24,422 nt of DNA from NCBI GenBank assembly GCA_963837735.1, contig CAWIOM010000008.1, forward strand, positions 1 through 24,422. The letters run 5' to 3'. Of the stretch, positions 1 to 8,464 are shown piece by piece (the stretch's first letter is position 1; each line of letters begins with the position of its first letter). A model generated the notes under the pieces. That model saw only the letters and a list, made by a program, of their open reading frames with translations, was not told the DNA's origin and did not search any database. The stretch comes from VRUE01 sp963837735. GTDB taxonomy: Bacteria; Actinomycetota; Thermoleophilia; Solirubrobacterales; 70-9. A program made the translations under genes and the position numbers.

Positions 1-2113
1 TAATCGACAGCCCAAGCGGCGTCATCTTCGACGGGATGACGAACGACGGCGGCAGGGTGTTCTTCTCGACGCCGGATGCCCTCCCGGGCGACACCGACAC
101 GAGCGTGGACCTCTACCGGGCCGACGTCGGCGCGAGCAGCGCCTCGGTGTCCCGCGTCTCGACCGGTTCGGGGCGCCGGCAACACCGACGCCTGCACGCC
201 GCCCGGGTCGCCGAACACGTGGAACTCGGCCTCGGGCGACGGCAAGTGCGGCATCCTCGCCTTCGCCGGCGGTGCCGGCCTCGCCGAGGACAACGGCTCG
301 ATCTACTTCCTCAGCCCCGAGAAACTCGACGGCAACGGGGAAGCGGACATGGCCAACCTCTTCCTGGCCGAGCCGGGCAGCGCCCCGGTGTTCGTCGCGA
401 CGATCGACAACACGGACGGCAAGGCGCCCCCGGCGCCCCCCGGTCATCCCGTGTCGAAAGCCAATTCGGTGGCAGCTTCATCTTCTCCGCAGGGGATCGG
501 TATCGACCAGTCCAACGGCGACGTCTACATCCCCAACGTCGGCGCGGCACAGGTTGAAAGGTTCGACGCGAGCGGCGCGCCGAAGAACTTCACCGAAGGC
601 CCCGGTGCCGGGACCAACGCGCTGCCCGGCCTCGAATGGCCCGAAATCGGAGGCGCCCAGGTCGCCGTCGACAGCTCCGGCGGCGTCGCCAACGGGCGGA
701 TCTACGTCGTCCACCAGAACGAATCGTTCGAAAGCTTTCTCGACGTCTTACTCGGCGAACGGAGCGCTGCTGACGACCCTCAACGGCAGCGGCACAGCCG
801 GCGGCGGCTTCGGCTTCGCCTGCGGCGTCGCCGTCGACCAGGCCAACGGCAACGTTTACCTGGGCGACTACTTCGGCAACATCTGGCGCTACTCGCCATC
901 CGCGGCGACGGTCGTCGAGGGCGACTACTCCGGCGGCATCAACGCCGGTGGCTTCGGCGTCTGCCAGGGTCGCTGCCTCTCAGGGCCGTGTCACGGCAGC
1001 TTCGAAGGCGGCGAAGTGCTCCGCTACCAGGCGAGCGCCTTCGTGCTCGGCGCGCCGCCCGCGGCCGCCAGCAAGACCGTCGCCTCGGGCGGCACCCGCG
1101 GCGTCGCGGCCGACCCGGTCACGGGCGAGGCCTACGTCGTCTTCGGCAACAGAATCGACATCTACGACGACGATGAAGAAGCGACCCCGCTGACCACCTT
1201 CGCCAGCGGCGACATCTCCGACTCCACCGCGATCGCGGTGCGGGCGTCCAATCACCACGTATTTGCGACGTCCCAACTTCAACCGGGTGGCCGAGTTCGG
1301 GTACGAAACCACCCCGTACACGCCGATCGACCATCACGGAATCGTCAACGCGGTCAAGCAGTCCGAGGTCCATAGCTACGGGGACTTCCAGGTAATCGAA
1401 GAACGGGCGACTACGCGATCTTCGACTCGAGGATCCCGCTGCAGGGCATCTCACCTTCGGCAACTCCGAGCTCTACCGCTATGAGACGCCGGGTCGGCAG
1501 CACTCGACTGCCCGTCCTGCGCGCCGACCAAAGCGGGGCGGCGACGACGGAGACCTTCGTACCGGCCTGCGGGCCTCGGTCTCACCGAGGACGGCCGCGT
1601 CTTCTTCACGACGCGGGAATCCTTCGTCCTCAGAGACTCGAACGGCAAGGCCGACGCCTACGAGTGGGCCGACGGTCACGGTGCAGCTGATCTCACGCGG
1701 GCTCGGCGCAGAGGATTCGGGCCTGCTCGGCGTCAGCTACGACGGCACCGACGCGTTCTTCTTCACGCGCGACAAGCTCGTCCACAACGACAACAACGGG
1801 AATGCCGTGAAGGTCTACGACGCGCGGGTCAACGGCGGCTACCCGTACGACCCGGCGCCGCAGCGCTGCGCCGCCTCCGACGAGTGCCACGGCGCCGGCA
1901 CGGCTGCCCCGGTCCGCCGGACATCAACTCCCTCGCGCCCGCCCCGGTCGTCAAGCCCAGAGCGCAGAACAGGTCATGCCCGAAGGGCAAGGTCAAGCGC
2001 AAGGGCAAGTGCGTGAAGAAGCGCAAGCACAAGCAGAAGCACCGACAGAGAAAAGAAGAAGAAACAAGAGGAAGGGCAAGAAGTCCCGCTCCTCGCACCG
2101 GGCCAATGGCTGA
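1..2113 (+). CDS. Secreted beta-propeller (NHL / TolB-like) protein, 5'-truncated and frame-broken
   Basis: The reading frame enters from outside the window. Conceptual pieces in all three plus frames join into one protein: TolB/WD40-like blades near the start (DGGRVFFSTPDAL, DNGSIYFLSPEKL), then NHL-type repeats (GIGIDQSNGDVYIPN, GVAVDQANGNVYLGDY, GVAADPVTGEAYVV), a CPSC segment near 1510, another blade set (TEDGRVFFTTRESF, SYDGTDAFFFTRDKL) and a C-terminal tail of mostly Lys and Arg (from about 1975) ending at the TGA 2111-2113. Frame changes are needed near 170, 755, 1262, 1400, 1450, 1510-1570, 1680, 1900 and 2050. Such propellers are usually extracellular or envelope scaffolds; no catalytic residues are visible. 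The basic tail may bind anionic wall polymers (inference). The next gene begins 28 bases later. It could be a true pseudogene, but conservation continues across each break, which favours sequence error. Confidence 0.7.
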
Positions 2114-2126
2114 GCAGACGATGAGC

Positions 2127-2132
2127 AAGGAG
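2127..2132 (+). promoter_or_regulatory. Ribosome binding site AAGGAG for the large secreted protein
   Basis: AAGGAG lies 9 bases before the ATG at 2142. An in-frame ATG at 2121 overlaps this site and has no comparable motif, so 2142 is preferred as the start. Confidence 0.55.
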
Positions 2133-2141
2133 AAAAAGTCG

Positions 2142-4908
2142 ATGACCACGCAGACGACCGCCGGCCCGAGGACAGTTCGCGGGGCCCTGCGGATCGCGGC
2201 CGCCGTCCTCGTCACCGGGCTGCTCGCGGCCGCGCTCGCGGCCACCGCTTCGGCGAAACCGGTGATCAGTGAATTCACCGTCGGCACCTCGGACAGCCGC
2301 GCCGGGGGTCACCCCGACCTCGCGATGAAGCTGCGGGTCGAAAAACCGGCCGAACCGGAGATCGTCAGGGACCTTGACTTCAAGCTCCCGGAGGGCATCT
2401 TCGGCAATCCGGGGGCGATCTTCAAATGCCTCTTCAGGACTTCGTCCTCAATCACTGCGGGCCCGGCACCCAGGTCGGATTCGTGACCATCTACGCCAAC
2501 TACGAAGGCAACCCGGGCACGGTGCTGGGCACGGTCCCCGTCTACAACATGTTCACGATCGACGAAGAGGAAACGGCGCGGATGGCCTTCACTGTCCCGA
2601 CGGTGAACATCCCCGTCTCGATCCCGATCGCGGTCAACAGCGGCTCCGACTACTCGCTGAACCTGCGGGTCCAGACGATCTCGCAGACGGTCGCCCTCGG
2701 CGGCGCCGAGTTCACCGTCTGGGGCTTCCCGGCCGACCCCGAACACGACACGGAACGCTTCTCCCCCGGTGAACCGGGCTCGCCCCCGGGCTGCCCGGGC
2801 TCCGAAGACACGAGCTGCAACTCGGCCCCGTATCCGAAGGCCGGGATTCTCAAACGGCCGTTCATCAACAACCCGAGCGTCTGCACCGGCGCCGAACTGC
2901 CGGTGACCGCCAAGGTGACGACCTACCAGGATCCGGCCCACCCGGCCGAAATCGAATCCACGTACCCGGAGACCGAAGGCTGCGAAGAACAGCGCTTCGA
3001 CCCGGTCTTCAACCTGGCCTGACGACAGGCGAGGCCGACGCCCCATCCGGGCTCGACATCCAGCTCATCGCTGACCAGTTCCTGGAGGGCGAATCGCCGA
3101 CCCCGTCGACCCTGCGCTCGGCAAGCCTGCGCCTGCCCGAGGGCCTCTCGGTCAACCCGGACGCCGCCGACGGCCAGACGTCCTGCACGGACGCCCAGGC
3201 CGGGTTCGGCTCCGACAACGCCGGCAACTGCCCCGACAACTCGAAGATCGGCACCGTGGACGTGATCACGCCGGCGCTGGACGCTCCGCTGGAAGGCTCG
3301 CTCTACATCGGCCAGCCGCTGCCGGGCAACCAGTACAGGCTGTTCATGCTGTTCGACGGCTTCGGCATCCACGCCAAGCTCGCCGCCGACGTCCACCCGG
3401 ACCCGGTCACCGGCCGGGTCGAGGTCTCCCTGACCGATCTGCCCCAGGTGCCGTTCGAGCAGTTCAACCTGCACCTGTTCGCTTCCGACCGCGGCCTGAT
3501 GGCGACGCCGACCCGGTGCACGCTCTACCGGGCGGAATCGGCCCTGCAGCCGTGGAACCCGGTGCTGGCGGCGCAGAACTCCGAACCGCTGGTCGTCGTC
3601 ACATCCGGCCCCAACGGCAAGCCCTGCCCGGGCCAGGTGCGGCCGTTCACCCCACGCCTCGTAGCGGGCACATCCAGCGCCGTGGCCGGTGACTTCAGCG
3701 CCTTCACGCTGAAGCTCAACCGCGACGACGGAGACCAGTTTCTCGGCGACCTCAACTTCAAGTTGCCGCCGGGCTTCACCGGCAACCTGCGGGGGATCGG
3801 CTACTGCCCCGACGGGCAGGTGATCGCCGCGGCCAACAACCTCGGCCGCAACGAGCAGATCGCCCCCAGCTGCCCCGCATCGAGCGAGGTCGGCACGAGC
3901 AACGTCGCCGCCGGCCCGGGCGAACACCCCTTCCACGCGGTCGGCAAGATGTACTTGGCCGGCCCGTTCAAGGGCGCCCCGCTCTCGGTGGTCGCGGTCA
4001 CCCCGGCGCTTGCCGGGCCCTACGACTACGGCGTCGTCGTCGTCCGTGTCGCCCTGCACGTCGACCCGCTCACCGCGCAGGTCACTGCGGCCTCCGACAC
4101 CGTTCCCTCGATCATCGGCGGCATCCCGATCCGGATGCGCTCGATCCAGGTCAACATCGACAAGCCCGACTTCACGATCAACCCGACCAACTGCTCGCCC
4201 TTCACGGTCGACAGCCAGGGGATCGGGGACCAGGGCACGGTGACCGACTTCTCGAGCTACTTCCAGGTCGTCAACTGCGCACGGTTGGCGTTCAGGCCGA
4301 AGATGGCGATCAAGCAGGTCGGGGGCCGCAAGGCGACGAGGCGCTCGGCCAACCCGGCGCTGCGCTTCGACCTCTGGACGCGGGACGGCAACGCCAACAT
4401 CAAGTCGCTCGCGGTCACGCTCTCCAACGCCTTGGAGATCGACCAGCGCCACCTCGGCAACATCTGCTCGGAGCGTGAGCTGGTCGAAAAGCAGTGCGCC
4501 GGCCGCACCGCGATCGGCAAGGCGACGACGACGACGCCGCTGCTCGACCAGCCCCTCTCGGGCCCGGTCTACGCGGTCTCGGGCTCGGGCGGCCTGCCTC
4601 GCCTCGCCTTCATCCTCAACGGCCAGGTCAACCTGCTGCCGCGAGCCGACACGACGACGGTCAAGGGTCGCCTGAAGACGACCGTCCCCGTCGTCCCCGA
4701 CGCGCCGATCGGCCATTTCCAGATGACCGTCTTCGGCGGCAAGTCGGGATACCTGATCAACACCCGCAGCCTCTGCGCCCACGGGTTGAACGTCAAGGTC
4801 GACTTCGCCGGCCAGAACGGCAAGGCGGAACACAAGAACGTCAGGGTCAAGACCAAGTGCGGCAAGCACAGGAAGAGCAAACGGTCGGCGCGGCACCGCC
4901 GTCGCTGA
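2142..4908 (+). CDS. Large secreted protein of about 920 residues with repeated LPxG modules, two frame breaks
   Basis: The start is the ATG at 2142 behind AAGGAG. The N-terminus is a signal peptide: basic MTTQTTAGPRTVRGALR, a hydrophobic Ala/Leu stretch, then ATASA. Two breaks interrupt it. Near 2429, TGCCTC needs one more C to read on into QDFVLNHCGPGTQVGF. Near 3020 an early TGA follows FDPVFNLA, and the frame resumes as TTGEADAPSG. From 3030 to 4908 it is open. A motif of the form L-x-LP-x-G followed by N and Cys appears at least three times (DFKLPEGIFGNPG, LRLPEGLSVNPDA, NFKLPPGFTGNLRG), suggesting internally duplicated beta-sandwich modules. Paired cysteines suggest disulfides and export. 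The C-terminus is basic (KCGKHRKSKRSARHRRR), like that of the upstream propeller. I know no function; a cell-surface or matrix role is inferred from export and neighbours. Confidence 0.7.
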
Positions 4909-4917
4909 CCCCGGAAC

Positions 4918-4979
4918 CGCGTTAACAGACCGCACATCTGCGAGAAACGCGCCGTTGTTAGAGTTTCGTTGGTTTTTGG
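4918..4979 (+). terminator. Possible terminator after the large secreted protein
   Basis: CGCGTT (4918-4923) pairs with AACGCG (4946-4951). An inner CGCA-CATC-TGCG hairpin lies within it, and the T-rich run TTTCGTTGGTTTTTGG follows. The stem is short and imperfect, so the call is tentative. Confidence 0.35.
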
Positions 4980-4993
4980 GGCAGACGGGATGA

Positions 4994-5033
4994 CGGCGCT
5001 GGTGCGCCGCTCGAATCGGGGCGCAAGAGCGCC
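4994..5033 (+). repeat. Two tandem mini-hairpins GGCGC-N4-GCGCC
   Basis: CGGCGC-TGGT-GCGCCG (4994-5009) and GGCGC-AAGA-GCGCC (5020-5033) share the same arms, so each arm can pair with either partner. They sit in the 226-base gap before the gene at 5135, where I see no convincing -35/-10 pair. They could be an operator or a leader RNA structure. Confidence 0.4.
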
Positions 5034-5118
5034 GCGATTTGCCTAGACTGGCTGACCGCAGCCATGCGGCCGCCGGTGTGTTAGGTGGTTAGGGTTTTCG
5101 TAGGGATCAGAACCAAAC

Positions 5119-5124
5119 GGGAGG
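5119..5124 (+). promoter_or_regulatory. Ribosome binding site GGGAGG
   Basis: GGGAGG lies 10 bases before the ATG at 5135. It is the clearest Shine-Dalgarno at the head of the run of small exported genes and fixes that start. Confidence 0.6.
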
Positions 5125-5134
5125 ACTCAGAGAG

Positions 5135-5755
5135 ATGCAAGCACGGACGTGGCGACCCTCACCGGCGCTGGTAATAGCAATCATCGCCCTTTGCGCTGCG
5201 CTCACGGGCACCGCCTGGGCCGCTCTCGGCAAGAACTCGGTCGGCTCGCGGCAGCTGAAGTCGAAGGCCGTGACCACCGGCAAGATCGCCAACAACGCGG
5301 TCACCGGGGCCAAGGTCGCCTCGAACACCCTGACCGGCGCCGACATCAATCTGAACCAGCTCGGCACGGTCCCCAGCGCCACCAACGCGCAGAGCGCCCA
5401 GAACGCCGGCACGGTCGGCGGCCACGCGGCCGCGTGCCCGGGCGGCTCGACTCTGATCCGCGGCGTCTGCTTCGACCTCTCCCTGAACGGGCCGGTGGGT
5501 GGCGTCAAAGCCGCCGCCGACGCCTGCGCGGCGAAGGGCGGGTTTCTGCCGAGCACGATGGAGCTCTACTCGGTCCGCAACGTGATCAACCTCGGCACCG
5601 GCGTGGCGCCCGACTACGCGGTCACCGACAACTACTACGCCAACACGCTCGGCACCAACTACCGGACGATGGTCGTCGACGGCTCGGGCAAGATCGAAGA
5701 GCTCACGGTCGACGCGAGCACGAAGTACATCTGCGCCTACGAGCTGGTTCGATGA
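5135..5755 (+). CDS. Exported decapeptide-repeat protein with lectin-like C-terminal domain
   Basis: 206 residues. A hydrophobic N-terminal segment (about 10-30, ending TAWA) is a signal peptide or anchor. Residues 33-72 are four consecutive ten-residue repeats of the pattern (K/N)-N-(S/A)-V-(T/G)-(G/S)-x-(K/Q)-(I/V/L)-(A/K): KNSVGSRQLK, SKAVTTGKIA, NNAVTGAKVA, SNTLTGADIN. Such repeats are typical of exported actinobacterial proteins and may form a small solenoid. A linker follows, then a domain of about 110 residues with four cysteines (CPGG, GVCF, DACA, YICA). Its AC-x5-GFLPSTMEL segment resembles C-type-lectin-like or formylglycine-type folds, in which a Cys pair closes the domain; this is weak, fold-level resemblance. 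It ends in a 4-base ATGA overlap with the next gene, implying translational coupling. Probable role: surface binding or scaffold (inference). Confidence 0.75.
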   Translation: MQARTWRPSPALVIAIIALCAALTGTAWAALGKNSVGSRQLKSKAVTTGKIANNAVTGAKVASNTLTGADINLNQLGTVPSATNAQSAQNAGTVGGHAAACPGGSTLIRGVCFDLSLNGPVGGVKAAADACAAKGGFLPSTMELYSVRNVINLGTGVAPDYAVTDNYYANTLGTNYRTMVVDGSGKIEELTVDASTKYICAYELVR

Positions 5756-6261
5756 TGGGGCCGATCTCCAGAAACAGGGTGGTCGTGGCGCTGCTTGCCG
5801 GCGTCACCGCCCTCCTCGTCTTCGCCTCCTTCGCCGTCGCCCAGACGGCGGAACAGGAAACCTACAAGGCTGCGGTCGAACCGATCTGCAAGAGCAACAA
5901 GGCGGCGGCCGACCGCCTCCTGGGCCCGGTCAAGGGCCTGGTCAGGAAGGACAAGCTGAAGCCGGCCGGTACCGCCTTCGGCAAGGCAGCGAAGGAACTC
6001 GAAAAGACGCGTAAGAAGCTCGCCGCGGTCTCGCAGCCCTCGAGCGACGCGACCAAGCTCAGCAAGTGGCTTTCCGAAATCAAGTCCGAGGTCAATCTGA
6101 TGAAGACGATCAGCTCGAATTTCAAGAAGAACACCAAGGCGGGCAAATCGAAGGCGACGTCGCTTGTCGTGAAGCTCCAGAAGAACGCCACCAAGGCGAA
6201 CAACCTGGTGCTCTCCTACGAATTCAACTTCTGCAAGATCGACCCGTCGAAGTACAGCTGA
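5752..6261 (+). CDS. Small exported helical protein with two cysteines
   Basis: 169 residues. The start ATG at 5752 overlaps the previous stop (ATGA), and a second ATG directly follows at 5755. The signal peptide covers about residues 1-30: NRVVVALLAGVTALLVFASF, then AVAQ. The mature part is rich in Lys, Ala, Glu and Leu with regular heptad-like spacing (KAAKELEKTRKKLAAV, SEIKSEVNLMKTI), so it is predicted to be a helical bundle or hairpin. One Cys near the mature N-terminus (EPICKSN) and one near the C-terminus (NFCKID) could form a disulfide that ties the ends. I do not recognise a named family. Coupling to its neighbours indicates one exported operon with the genes at 5135 and 6264. Confidence 0.7.
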   Translation: MMGPISRNRVVVALLAGVTALLVFASFAVAQTAEQETYKAAVEPICKSNKAAADRLLGPVKGLVRKDKLKPAGTAFGKAAKELEKTRKKLAAVSQPSSDATKLSKWLSEIKSEVNLMKTISSNFKKNTKAGKSKATSLVVKLQKNATKANNLVLSYEFNFCKIDPSKYS

Positions 6262-6263
6262 GC

Positions 6264-7055
6264 ATGAGCAAGCTAATTACACGAAAGAGCAGCCTGCTGG
6301 CGTTCGTGGCCGTCCTCAGCCTCTTCGGCGCGTCGCTCGCCAGCGGTGAGGTCGCCCAACAGGGAAATCTCCGCATCTCCTTCCACGGCAGCATCGCCCC
6401 GGTGAAGCTGCCCCGCAAGGAACTCGCCCCGGTCGGCGTGCAGATGGGTGCCAAGATCAAGACGACCGACGGCTCGGTGCCGCCGCGCCTGGCGAAGATC
6501 ATCCTCGACATCAACTCGCACGGGTTGATCGACTCCAAGGGCCTGCCACTCTGCCCGCTCGGCAAGCTCAACAACTCCTCCGCCGCCCGGGCCCGCCAGG
6601 TCTGCGGCGACGCGGAAGTCGGCCACGGCAACGTCACCTCGAGGGTCGGCCTCCGCGAACAGGGCGAATTCGCCACCAACGGCCCGCTGCTCGCCTTCAA
6701 CGGCAAGTACAAGGGCAAGCCGGCGATCTTCGCCCACGTCACCTCCAAGGGAACGCTATCGATCACCTACGTGATCATCTTCACCGTCAAGAAGACCAAG
6801 GGGACCTACGGCACCTCGCTGGTCGCGAAGGTGCCGGCGATCGCCAGCGGCAACGGTTACATCTCGGCTTTCGACCTCTCGTTGAAACGCCGCTACCGAC
6901 TCAGGGGCGAGAAGCGCAGCTTCGTCTCCGCCTCCTGCCCGCTGCCCTCGGGGGTCAACATCGCGAGCTTCTCGTTCGCCCGGTCCACCTACGTGTTCGA
7001 CGGTGGGACGAAGGTGTCGAGCGTCCTCAAGAGGGAGTGCAAGGCCAGAGGCTAG
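6264..7055 (+). CDS. Four-cysteine secreted protein, paralogue 1
   Basis: 263 residues, starting two bases after the previous stop. Signal peptide about 1-28 (LLAFVAVLSLFGASLASG). The mature protein has four cysteines at about 97, 114, 225 and 259. The same layout occurs in the products at 7643 and 12304: CX16C first, about 111 residues to the third Cys, and the last Cys a few residues from the end. Shared motifs are KTTDG (about 66), a G-LP-x-C segment, A-x-x-VCG-x-A-x-VG-x-G, PLLAFN (about 141), TYGT and VPAIASGNG. The pattern suggests a disulfide-stabilised beta-rich extracellular domain of unknown function. This is the most divergent of the three copies. Confidence 0.75.
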   Translation: MSKLITRKSSLLAFVAVLSLFGASLASGEVAQQGNLRISFHGSIAPVKLPRKELAPVGVQMGAKIKTTDGSVPPRLAKIILDINSHGLIDSKGLPLCPLGKLNNSSAARARQVCGDAEVGHGNVTSRVGLREQGEFATNGPLLAFNGKYKGKPAIFAHVTSKGTLSITYVIIFTVKKTKGTYGTSLVAKVPAIASGNGYISAFDLSLKRRYRLRGEKRSFVSASCPLPSGVNIASFSFARSTYVFDGGTKVSSVLKRECKARG

Positions 7056-7075
7056 GCGCGGGCTTGGATGCTTCC

Positions 7076-7591
7076 ATGAGGACTGCCTGCGTTGTCCTGG
7101 TTTTGAGCGTTATGGCAACGGTCCAGCTGACGGCATGCGGTGGAGACGGCTCGGGTTCCGAACAGTCTGGAACCGACGCCTCGACGGCCCAGCCCGGGAA
7201 GGTCGCCTTCCAGGCGAAGCCGATCACCAAGCAGCTCGCCATCGTCTTCCCGAAGCCGAAGGTCGAAGCCGGCTCCCCTCCGGGGACGGCGAAGGCGATC
7301 GAGGCCGGGCGCAGGGCCTGCCGGGGCAAGACGCCGACCGAGGTCCGCGACGAGTTCCTCGCCGACGCCGAAGCCGCGGGCGGCTTCAGCGAAGGCCAGA
7401 AGGAGATGATCGGCGAAATCGGCAAGTTCGAAGAACAGGCCTCGCACAGCCCCAACTTCGCCGCCGGCCAGCTCGCGGCCGGCGTCTATGAAGCGACACT
7501 GCCGGAAGAACAGATGAATGCGGGTTTCCGGGGGTGCATCTATGAGCTGGCGCTCCAGTTGCGGCGTGAACTGGCCAGCCAGAAGGGCTAG
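7076..7591 (+). CDS. Putative lipoprotein
   Basis: 171 residues. The N-terminus MRTACVVLVLSVMATVQLTAC is a type II (lipoprotein) signal with lipobox LTAC, so Cys21 should be lipidated and the protein anchored outside the membrane. A Gly/Ser-rich linker of about 20 residues follows. The rest is mostly helical and charged (KAIEAGRRACRGKTPTEVRDE, GEIGKFEEQASHSP), with two further Cys (RRACRG, FRGCIY) that may pair. A longer in-frame start at 7037 would bury the signal and overlap the previous gene, so 7076 is preferred although no strong Shine-Dalgarno is visible. It sits 20 bases after paralogue 1 and 51 before paralogue 2, so it may act with them. No named family recognised. Confidence 0.7.
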   Translation: MRTACVVLVLSVMATVQLTACGGDGSGSEQSGTDASTAQPGKVAFQAKPITKQLAIVFPKPKVEAGSPPGTAKAIEAGRRACRGKTPTEVRDEFLADAEAAGGFSEGQKEMIGEIGKFEEQASHSPNFAAGQLAAGVYEATLPEEQMNAGFRGCIYELALQLRRELASQKG

Positions 7592-7631
7592 CCGCCCGGA
7601 TCTGAAAGAGCTTTGACGACTATCAAGGGAC

Positions 7632-7637
7632 AAGGAG
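7632..7637 (+). promoter_or_regulatory. Ribosome binding site AAGGAG deciding a GTG start
   Basis: AAGGAG is 5 bases before the GTG at 7643. The upstream in-frame TTG at 7613 has no such site. The third paralogue has an equivalent GGAG-GTG arrangement. Confidence 0.65.
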
Positions 7638-7642
7638 AGAAC

Positions 7643-8422
7643 GTGAGTCGAATTCGCAGCAATCGAGGTAGGGCGCTGGCCATCGCGGCCGCGGCGGTCG
7701 CGGTGATGGTCGCCGTCGTCGCGAGCGCGTCGGGAATCACGATCAAGGCCGGGAACATCGAAGCGACCTTCGACGGGAAGATCGCCCCGACGGCGTTCCC
7801 GAAGAAGACCAAGGCCCCGGTGACCCTGACCCTGGAAGGCAAGCTGAAGACCACCGACGGCGAACACATCGCCGCCGCGAAGACGATCTCGCTCGATTTC
7901 GACAAGGCCGGAGAACTCTTCACCAAGGGCCTGCCGACCTGCAAGAAAGGCGCCCTGGAAAGCACCCTCACCTCGCAGGCGAAGAGCGTCTGCGGCAAGG
8001 CGCTGGTCGGCAGCGGCCGGGTCACGGCGGACATCAAGTTCCCCGAACAGGCTCCGTTCGGCGCCAGCGGCCCGCTGCTGATCTTCAACGCCTCGCAGGG
8101 CAACAAGCAGGCGCTGCTGCTCCACGTCTACGCGAAAGTCCCGGCCCCGACGACCTTCGTCGTCCCGGTGGCGATCAAGAAGGAGCACGGTAAATACGGC
8201 ACCAACGCCTACATCAAGGTGCCGACGATCACCAGCGGCTCGGGCTCGGTGACGAGCTTCAAGGCCAAGATCGGCAAAAAGTGGACCTACAAGCACAAGA
8301 AGGCGAGCCTGCTCAACGTCGCCTGCCCGACCGGCAGCCTCTTCGTCCACGGCGACTTCGCCTTCGCCGACGGCACGAAGTTGAACGGCACCTTCAGCAA
8401 GCCCTGCAGGCCGAAGGGCTAG
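7643..8422 (+). CDS. Four-cysteine secreted protein, paralogue 2
   Basis: 259 residues from the GTG at 7643. The basic N-terminus VSRIRSNRGR and a long hydrophobic stretch (ALAIAAAAVAVMVAVVASAS) form a signal peptide. The mature part begins ITIKAGNIEATFDGKIAP, close to VKAGNLVLTINGGVKP in the third paralogue. Cysteines fall at about 100, 117, 228 and 255, again CX16C, then 111 residues, then near the C-terminus. Shared motifs: KTTDGEH, KGLPTCKKG, SVCGKALVGSGRV, FPEQAPFG, LLIFNA, KYGTNAY, VPTITSGSGSV and the terminal C-x-PKG. Function unknown. The protein is strongly basic (many KK pairs), which would suit binding to acidic wall polymers or nucleic acid outside the cell (speculation). It is the last gene of the plus-strand exported run. 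Confidence 0.75.
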   Translation: MSRIRSNRGRALAIAAAAVAVMVAVVASASGITIKAGNIEATFDGKIAPTAFPKKTKAPVTLTLEGKLKTTDGEHIAAAKTISLDFDKAGELFTKGLPTCKKGALESTLTSQAKSVCGKALVGSGRVTADIKFPEQAPFGASGPLLIFNASQGNKQALLLHVYAKVPAPTTFVVPVAIKKEHGKYGTNAYIKVPTITSGSGSVTSFKAKIGKKWTYKHKKASLLNVACPTGSLFVHGDFAFADGTKLNGTFSKPCRPKG

Positions 8423-8437
8423 TAGCGCCCGACAGGG

Positions 8438-8464
8438 GGGCGCCCGCCGCTCAGGCGGGCGCCC
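8438..8464. terminator. Bidirectional stem-loop terminator, perfect 11-bp stem
   Basis: GGGCGCCCGCC (8438-8448) and GGCGGGCGCCC (8454-8464) are exact inverted arms around a 5-base loop. It lies between two convergent genes, 15 bases after the stop at 8422. It has no T-tract on the plus side, as is common in high-GC actinobacteria. The stop codon of the minus-strand acyltransferase falls partly in the loop. Confidence 0.8.

Noticed and set aside
2923..4935. Minus-strand open frame of 670 codons opposite the large secreted protein
   Set aside because: It is Arg/Asp/Val-rich with no domain; it is the antisense shadow of a real gene in high-GC DNA.
7052..8350. Minus-strand open frame of 432 codons
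   Set aside because: It is antisense to the lipoprotein and four-cysteine genes, which have signal peptides and ribosome sites.
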